Positions 7,001 through 8,485 of a DNA stretch of 8,485 nt are shown here, piece after piece. Position 1 is the stretch's first letter. Each line of letters opens with the position of its first letter. This DNA comes from CAYSTL01 sp964516805. Lineage in GTDB: Archaea; Thermoplasmatota; Thermoplasmata; Halarchaeoplasmatales; Halarchaeoplasmataceae. The position numbers and the translations under genes were made by a program. The notes under the pieces were generated by a model. The model was not told the origin of the DNA. It did not search any database and saw only the letters and a list, made by a program, of their open reading frames with translations. Location of the stretch: contig CAZEXI010000068.1 in the NCBI GenBank assembly GCA_964516805.1, positions 1 to 8,485 on the forward strand, read 5' to 3'.

Positions 7001-7173
7001 CACGATTCGTTACCGATACCATACACTATCATACTATCAGGAGGTGTACCAGGATCTGATTCATTGGTCGAATCTGTGTGACTACCCTTTACAATATTTG
7101 GAAAAATAAAAGAATACATCGAAGTAAGCAAAAATAAAACAACTAGTAATGACAACATTTTATTTCTGTTCAA
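4072..7173 (-). CDS. secreted cyanophycinase-like S51 peptidase with PKD-domain array and C-terminal membrane anchor
   Basis: A surface protein of 1033 codons as scaffolded (true length unknown because of the gap at 5455-5554). Residues 1-30 are a signal peptide or anchor. Residues about 45-300 form a peptidase S51/cyanophycinase domain: MGGGTEQ (70-76), AGGNQTEYY (146-154), nucleophile elbow GGTSAGMAVLG with Ser181, and DTHLSERDRIGR with Asp233, His235, Arg239, Arg241 and Arg244. These match, in kind and spacing, the Ser, His and substrate-pocket residues of cyanophycinase, which cuts beta-aspartyl-arginine polymers. At least seven PKD domains of about 83 residues follow (about 369-996), then a membrane helix (about 1004-1023) and a basic tail. 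Many N-x-S/T sites suggest glycosylation. Only the last PKD has the classic W-x-FGDG; the others have W-x-IDG or similar. The TTG at 7171-7173 is preferred: it has GGAAGGTG 8 bases upstream and gives a basic signal-peptide n-region. The ATG at 7158 is the alternative. Actual substrate unproven. Confidence 0.88.
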   Translation of the reverse strand: MNRNKMLSLLVVLFLLTSMYSFIFPNIVKGSHTDSTNESDPGTPPDSMIVYGIGNESWKDADCQFGTVLMGGGTEQVSAMRWMTKRTDNGDFVIIRADDSEGYQDFIYNAVGYVDSCHTLVINTTDYANSDYTEQVILNAEAIWIAGGNQTEYYDLWNGTKLENALESVIENRNALIGGTSAGMAVLGDIDYIPQSLGVKSSEALDDPYHDYMKKRKEGFFYGIPYLDDVITDTHLSERDRIGRTITFLARNIEDNKTNISEARAVTCDESTTVCIDENGSAEIYGWDGYTDYAYFIRAETKPDRCISKESLHWKDAVEVYKVRGKPDGNKTFDLKDWNGTGGRWEDIDVINGTLDNYIQEPDTDSSLNADAGENKTVGISDDVIFDGSNSTDDGYINNYTWIIDGIEYYGKKIKHSFVEVGKKEVFLKVIDSDGYYETDSATVSIVDDVSPIAEAGNNKTISYGKACYFSAENSTDNFGIVNYTWNIQEKEFYAEQMNYTFTDVGHYESILTVEDEGGNNDSDSIVVTVEDKTDPIADXXXXXXXXXXXXXXXXXXXXXXXXXXXXXXXXXXTVEDKTDPIADAGVNRTVDEDEKVTFNASGSFDNVGIRNYTWMINGKIKIGEEVTYEFTEPGKYEVELNVTDSMGNYDADIIFITVQDVTKPTASISGETNVDEDVAVNLSASNTSDNVGVVNYTWIVDGSEMYGEKINHDFVNPGTSTVKLNVTDNAGNYDTMSMEIKVEDTTDPKAYADVDKAVSINEKVTLVAGNSTDNKRIESYIWLIEGEKYRSEIIYHKFSVIGEHTVELTVADAAGNLDNDSVIITVGDSTAPVARVDENLTYGVDEEITLDASTSTDNGNIQSYKWTIDGKDYYGIRRNYSFDEVGTHDVILTVTDTAGNIDTEKVTVTVKDTIDPSSSIEIEGELIAGSEIILDASSSSDNVGITSYEWKFGDGYTAYGETVDHTYDTSGNYTVTLIVTDENGNQNIYTTEVKVKEYEDEEEIPVTLLLITIISVPIFLLFHYRKTIIDLI
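5420..5454. repeat. left copy of a perfect 35-base repeat bordering the assembly gap
   Basis: These 35 bases are identical to 5555-5589 and abut the N run. They encode the inter-PKD linker TVEDKTDPIAD. Identity stops at the outer ends, so the copies are either the same locus placed twice at two contig ends or two real linkers of a longer array. Confidence 0.9.
5455..5554. other. assembly gap of 100 N's inside the PKD array
   Basis: Exactly 100 N's, a common placeholder for a gap of unknown size. The surrounding gene stays in frame only because 100 plus the 35-base duplicated flank is a multiple of three. The amino acids assigned across it have no meaning, and the true interval may be shorter, absent or several PKD units long. 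Confidence 0.98.
5555..5589. repeat. right copy of the perfect 35-base repeat bordering the assembly gap
   Basis: Identical to 5420-5454; it directly follows the N run and encodes the same linker at the end of PKD unit 2. Fusing the two copies gives a normal continuous PKD-to-PKD linker. Confidence 0.9.
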
Positions 7174-7181
7174 TCTACTGA

Positions 7182-7189
7182 CACCTTCC
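7182..7189 (-). promoter_or_regulatory. Shine-Dalgarno-like site supporting the TTG start of the surface protein
   Basis: GGAAGGTG on the minus strand, eight bases before the TTG at 7171-7173 and 23 before the first ATG (7158). The spacing favours the TTG. A TATA-like GATTTAAAC lies just upstream at 7209-7217, close to the limit for a transcript that would include this site. Confidence 0.5.
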
Positions 7190-7317
7190 AGAATAAGATG
7201 ATTATTTTGTTTAAATCTTTTTGTGTAAATATGATTATACTATTCTTTTCAAATTATGGCTATGTATTATGGACTATCTTCATCTAAGTATTTATTCACT
7301 ACACCATATAGTGTTAT

Positions 7318-7425
7318 CTAGGATTTCCTCCTTTCTCTCTTCAAACGCAGATCTTTTCTTAATTTAATTAATTCCTTCAATTCTTCAATATCTCTATCTC
7401 TAATAAAATCCAGGTTTTTTTCTAT
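7318..7425 (-). other. coding-like 35-codon stretch in frame after the SdpI-family stop
   Basis: Directly after the TAG of the SdpI-family gene the same frame stays open for 35 codons to a TAG at 7318-7320. It reads IEKNLDFIRDRDIEELKEL and then a basic helix ending LRLKRERRKS. Codons are purine-first and the predicted product is a highly charged amphipathic helix, unlike random AT-rich spacer. No ATG or ribosome site precedes it. It may be a lost C-terminal tail, a remnant of another gene, a readthrough extension, or chance. The rest of the 7174-7425 spacer holds only the surface-protein upstream region. Confidence 0.35.
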
Positions 7426-7764
7426 CTACAGCCTTCTTAAATAAAGGAATGCAGCAGTGAAGGCTCCAAACAATGATGCAAAGATAACTAGCAATGATAT
7501 CCACGCGATCGTTAGCGTCTCTATATATTGACCCCAGACTGCAAAGACAAAACCAGTTCCGGCAGTGATTAGTCCAGCCAAAAATATAGTCTTTCCAGCG
7601 AACTTGTTAGCTTGGTACCATATATCCGCATCGTATCTTGTCTTTGGTGTTCGAAAGCCGTAGAGCGAATTCGGCGGAATCTTCTCAAAGATCAATGGTA
7701 TCGATAGTACTATCTCTAGAATCCCAATAATTAGAAGTGAAATAATGTTCACATCATATACCAT
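7426..7764 (-). CDS. SdpI-family integral membrane protein
   Basis: A 112-residue protein with three predicted membrane helices (about 7-26, 57-77, 83-108). The loop after the first helix carries the family signature IPPNSLYGFRTPKT (29-42) plus DADIWYQANKFAG (45-57), typical of the SdpI/YhfL group. B. subtilis SdpI is the immunity protein against the SdpC toxin and also takes part in signal-dependent sequestration of its repressor, but it is longer. Short homologues of this size are widespread and their role is unknown, so immunity should not be assumed. No toxin or SdpR-like regulator gene is in the window. The start is uncertain: the ATG at 7762-7764 lies 14 bases from AGGAGG (7779-7784), which is long, while an in-frame GTG at 7779 overlaps that site. 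The ATG gives the more usual N-terminus. It is the only intact gene in the window whose stop is TAG, and the frame continues open beyond it. Confidence 0.85.
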   Translation of the reverse strand: MVYDVNIISLLIIGILEIVLSIPLIFEKIPPNSLYGFRTPKTRYDADIWYQANKFAGKTIFLAGLITAGTGFVFAVWGQYIETLTIAWISLLVIFASLFGAFTAAFLYLRRL

Positions 7765-7778
7765 ATCAAAAGAGTACA

Positions 7779-7784
7779 CCTCCT
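7779..7784 (-). promoter_or_regulatory. Shine-Dalgarno site of the SdpI-family gene
   Basis: AGGAGG on the minus strand, 14 bases before the preferred ATG at 7764. The unusual distance leaves the start somewhat open, but the in-frame GTG at 7779 is too close to be served by it. Confidence 0.6.
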
Positions 7785-7797
7785 AAAACTTTCAAGC

Positions 7798-7813
7798 AGA
7801 TAGACTACTATCT
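7798..7813. promoter_or_regulatory. inverted repeat between TATA box and ribosome site of the SdpI-family gene
   Basis: AGATAG-ACTA-CTATCT, a perfect six-base inverted repeat with a four-base spacer. It lies directly downstream of the TATA-like box at 7815-7828, roughly where transcription would start. That is a usual position for an archaeal repressor operator; it could instead form a small hairpin in the leader. Function is inference. Confidence 0.35.
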
Positions 7814-7814
7814 A

Positions 7815-7828
7815 AATATTTATATTAT
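7815..7828 (-). promoter_or_regulatory. TATA-like box for the SdpI-family gene
   Basis: ATAATATAAATATTT-type sequence on the minus strand, about 57 bases before the ATG at 7764. It would start transcription near 7795, giving a leader of about 30 bases that includes the Shine-Dalgarno site. Confidence 0.4.
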
Positions 7829-7993
7829 TTGTGGTAGGGCGGAAGAGTATTTCAATATAAGAACTAAAAAAATTGTGTTTTTAAAAAGCTGATCAAATAT
7901 ATCTTCACGTGCTAAGTAAGGAAGATAAATTAGAATTAATTTTTGTAGACTCTGAGCTCAAGTAAATAAGTAAAATAAAATTGATTTTTCTTC

Positions 7994-8485
7994 TCAACCC
8001 TCAACCCTAGGAGCTAACATCATCAAAGCACTGCCATAGCCATCTGCAAATCGATACTCTATCTCAATAGGATGATCGGACCCCAACCTAACTGTGATAG
8101 GTGCTTTCGAAGATACGGATGAAAGCATATCCTTCAAGAAACCAATAGCGAAATTACTTTCAATATCCTCATTCACCTCGTATTTCGCGAATTCATCAGC
8201 ATAAACTGTAACATCTATTTCATCCTGGTCACTCTCTGCAGACAGCTTGAATTTCATGTCATCAGCTGTGATCTTCACTTGATCTGAAATGTAATTAGCA
8301 GCTTTGATACCTGTTTTGATATGACCAGCTTTTGACTTCACTTCAGTTGGTAGATCAAGATCCGGTATATTCGGATTAGACAATTCTTCTATATCAAGTA
8401 ATGGGATCCCTTGTGTCAACCCTCCTTTTCTAGCGATCAATCTGCCATCTTCTTTTCCAAGCTCAATAATATAATCAGATTTAAT
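7994..8485 (-). CDS. pcn: DNA polymerase sliding clamp (PCNA), C-terminal part (cut by window edge)
   Basis: Archaeal PCNA, the homotrimeric ring that tethers DNA polymerase, FEN1, ligase and other PIP-box proteins to DNA. The last 163 residues are visible of a usual total near 245; the 5' end is outside the window, and in-frame codons run to the edge, so the TTG at 8440 is internal. The visible part begins in domain 1 (DYIIELGKEDGRLIARKGG), then the interdomain connecting loop NPNIPDLDLP, then domain 2 with ISDQVKITADDMKF and AKYEV. It closes with GSALMMLAPRVEG, equivalent to the C-terminal LAPRIE tail that helps form the PIP-box pocket. The stop is TGA at 7994-7996. Downstream, 214 bases of AT-rich spacer contain the SdpI-gene promoter and no other gene. 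PCNA is a conserved archaeal housekeeping gene and the best taxonomic anchor here. Confidence 0.95.
   Translation of the reverse strand: MKSDYIIELGKEDGRLIARKGGLTQGIPLLDIEELSNPNIPDLDLPTEVKSKAGHIKTGIKAANYISDQVKITADDMKFKLSAESDQDEIDVTVYADEFAKYEVNEDIESNFAIGFLKDMLSSVSSKAPITVRLGSDHPIEIEYRFADGYGSALMMLAPRVEG

Noticed and set aside
7297..7312. Imperfect palindrome ACACCATATAGTGT in the spacer before the surface-protein gene
   Set aside because: Only four-base arms match and it lies over 100 bases from any start, so chance is likely in AT-rich DNA.
8438..8440. TTG as the start of the PCNA gene
   Set aside because: In-frame codons upstream to the window edge continue the PCNA match (DYIIELGKEDG), so the start lies outside the window.

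Overview
The window looks like an archaeal chromosome or metagenome contig. The clearest marker is the C-terminal two thirds of a sliding clamp (PCNA) at the right edge, ending in the archaeal/eukaryotic MLAPR-type tail. AT-rich TATA-like boxes lie about 27-30 bases upstream of several start codons that lack Shine-Dalgarno sites, as expected for leaderless archaeal transcripts. Other genes carry a strong GGAGG. A glycerol kinase, an SdpI-family membrane protein and a cell-surface protein with many PKD domains would fit a heterotrophic euryarchaeote, perhaps of the Thermoplasmatota; that placement is only a guess. A run of 100 N's inside a repetitive gene shows that this is a scaffold from a draft assembly.

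Layout, left to right. Positions 1-479 (minus) hold the N-terminal third of a FGGY glycerol kinase. Divergent from it, at 581-721 (plus), is the first 47 codons of a YbhB/YbcL-type PEBP gene, cut off abruptly. A minus-strand block follows: a GNAT acetyltransferase with a YoaP C-terminal domain (717-1526), a small two-helix membrane protein of unknown role (1674-1958), and a prenyltransferase/squalene-oxidase-like toroid protein (2020-2943). The last is divergent from a plus-strand HExxH metallopeptidase-like protein (3041-4075). That gene converges, with a four-base overlap, on a very large minus-strand gene (4072-7173). It encodes a secreted cyanophycinase-like S51 enzyme, a PKD array interrupted by the N gap, and a C-terminal membrane anchor. 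Then come an SdpI-family gene (7426-7764, minus) and the partial PCNA (7994-8485, minus).

The genes do not form one obvious pathway. The large surface protein is the most distinctive: an S51 serine peptidase domain with all the residues expected for beta-aspartyl (cyanophycin-like) substrates, displayed outside the cell on a stalk of PKD domains. The main structural oddities are a PEBP gene truncated exactly where the 3' end of the acetyltransferase begins, so that the acetyltransferase stop codon lies in PEBP sequence; a 35-base perfect repeat on both sides of the assembly gap; and a coding-like 35-codon stretch in frame after the TAG stop of the SdpI-family gene. I found no CRISPR array, transposase, tRNA or rRNA, and nothing that amounts to a clear new multi-gene defence or mobile system.
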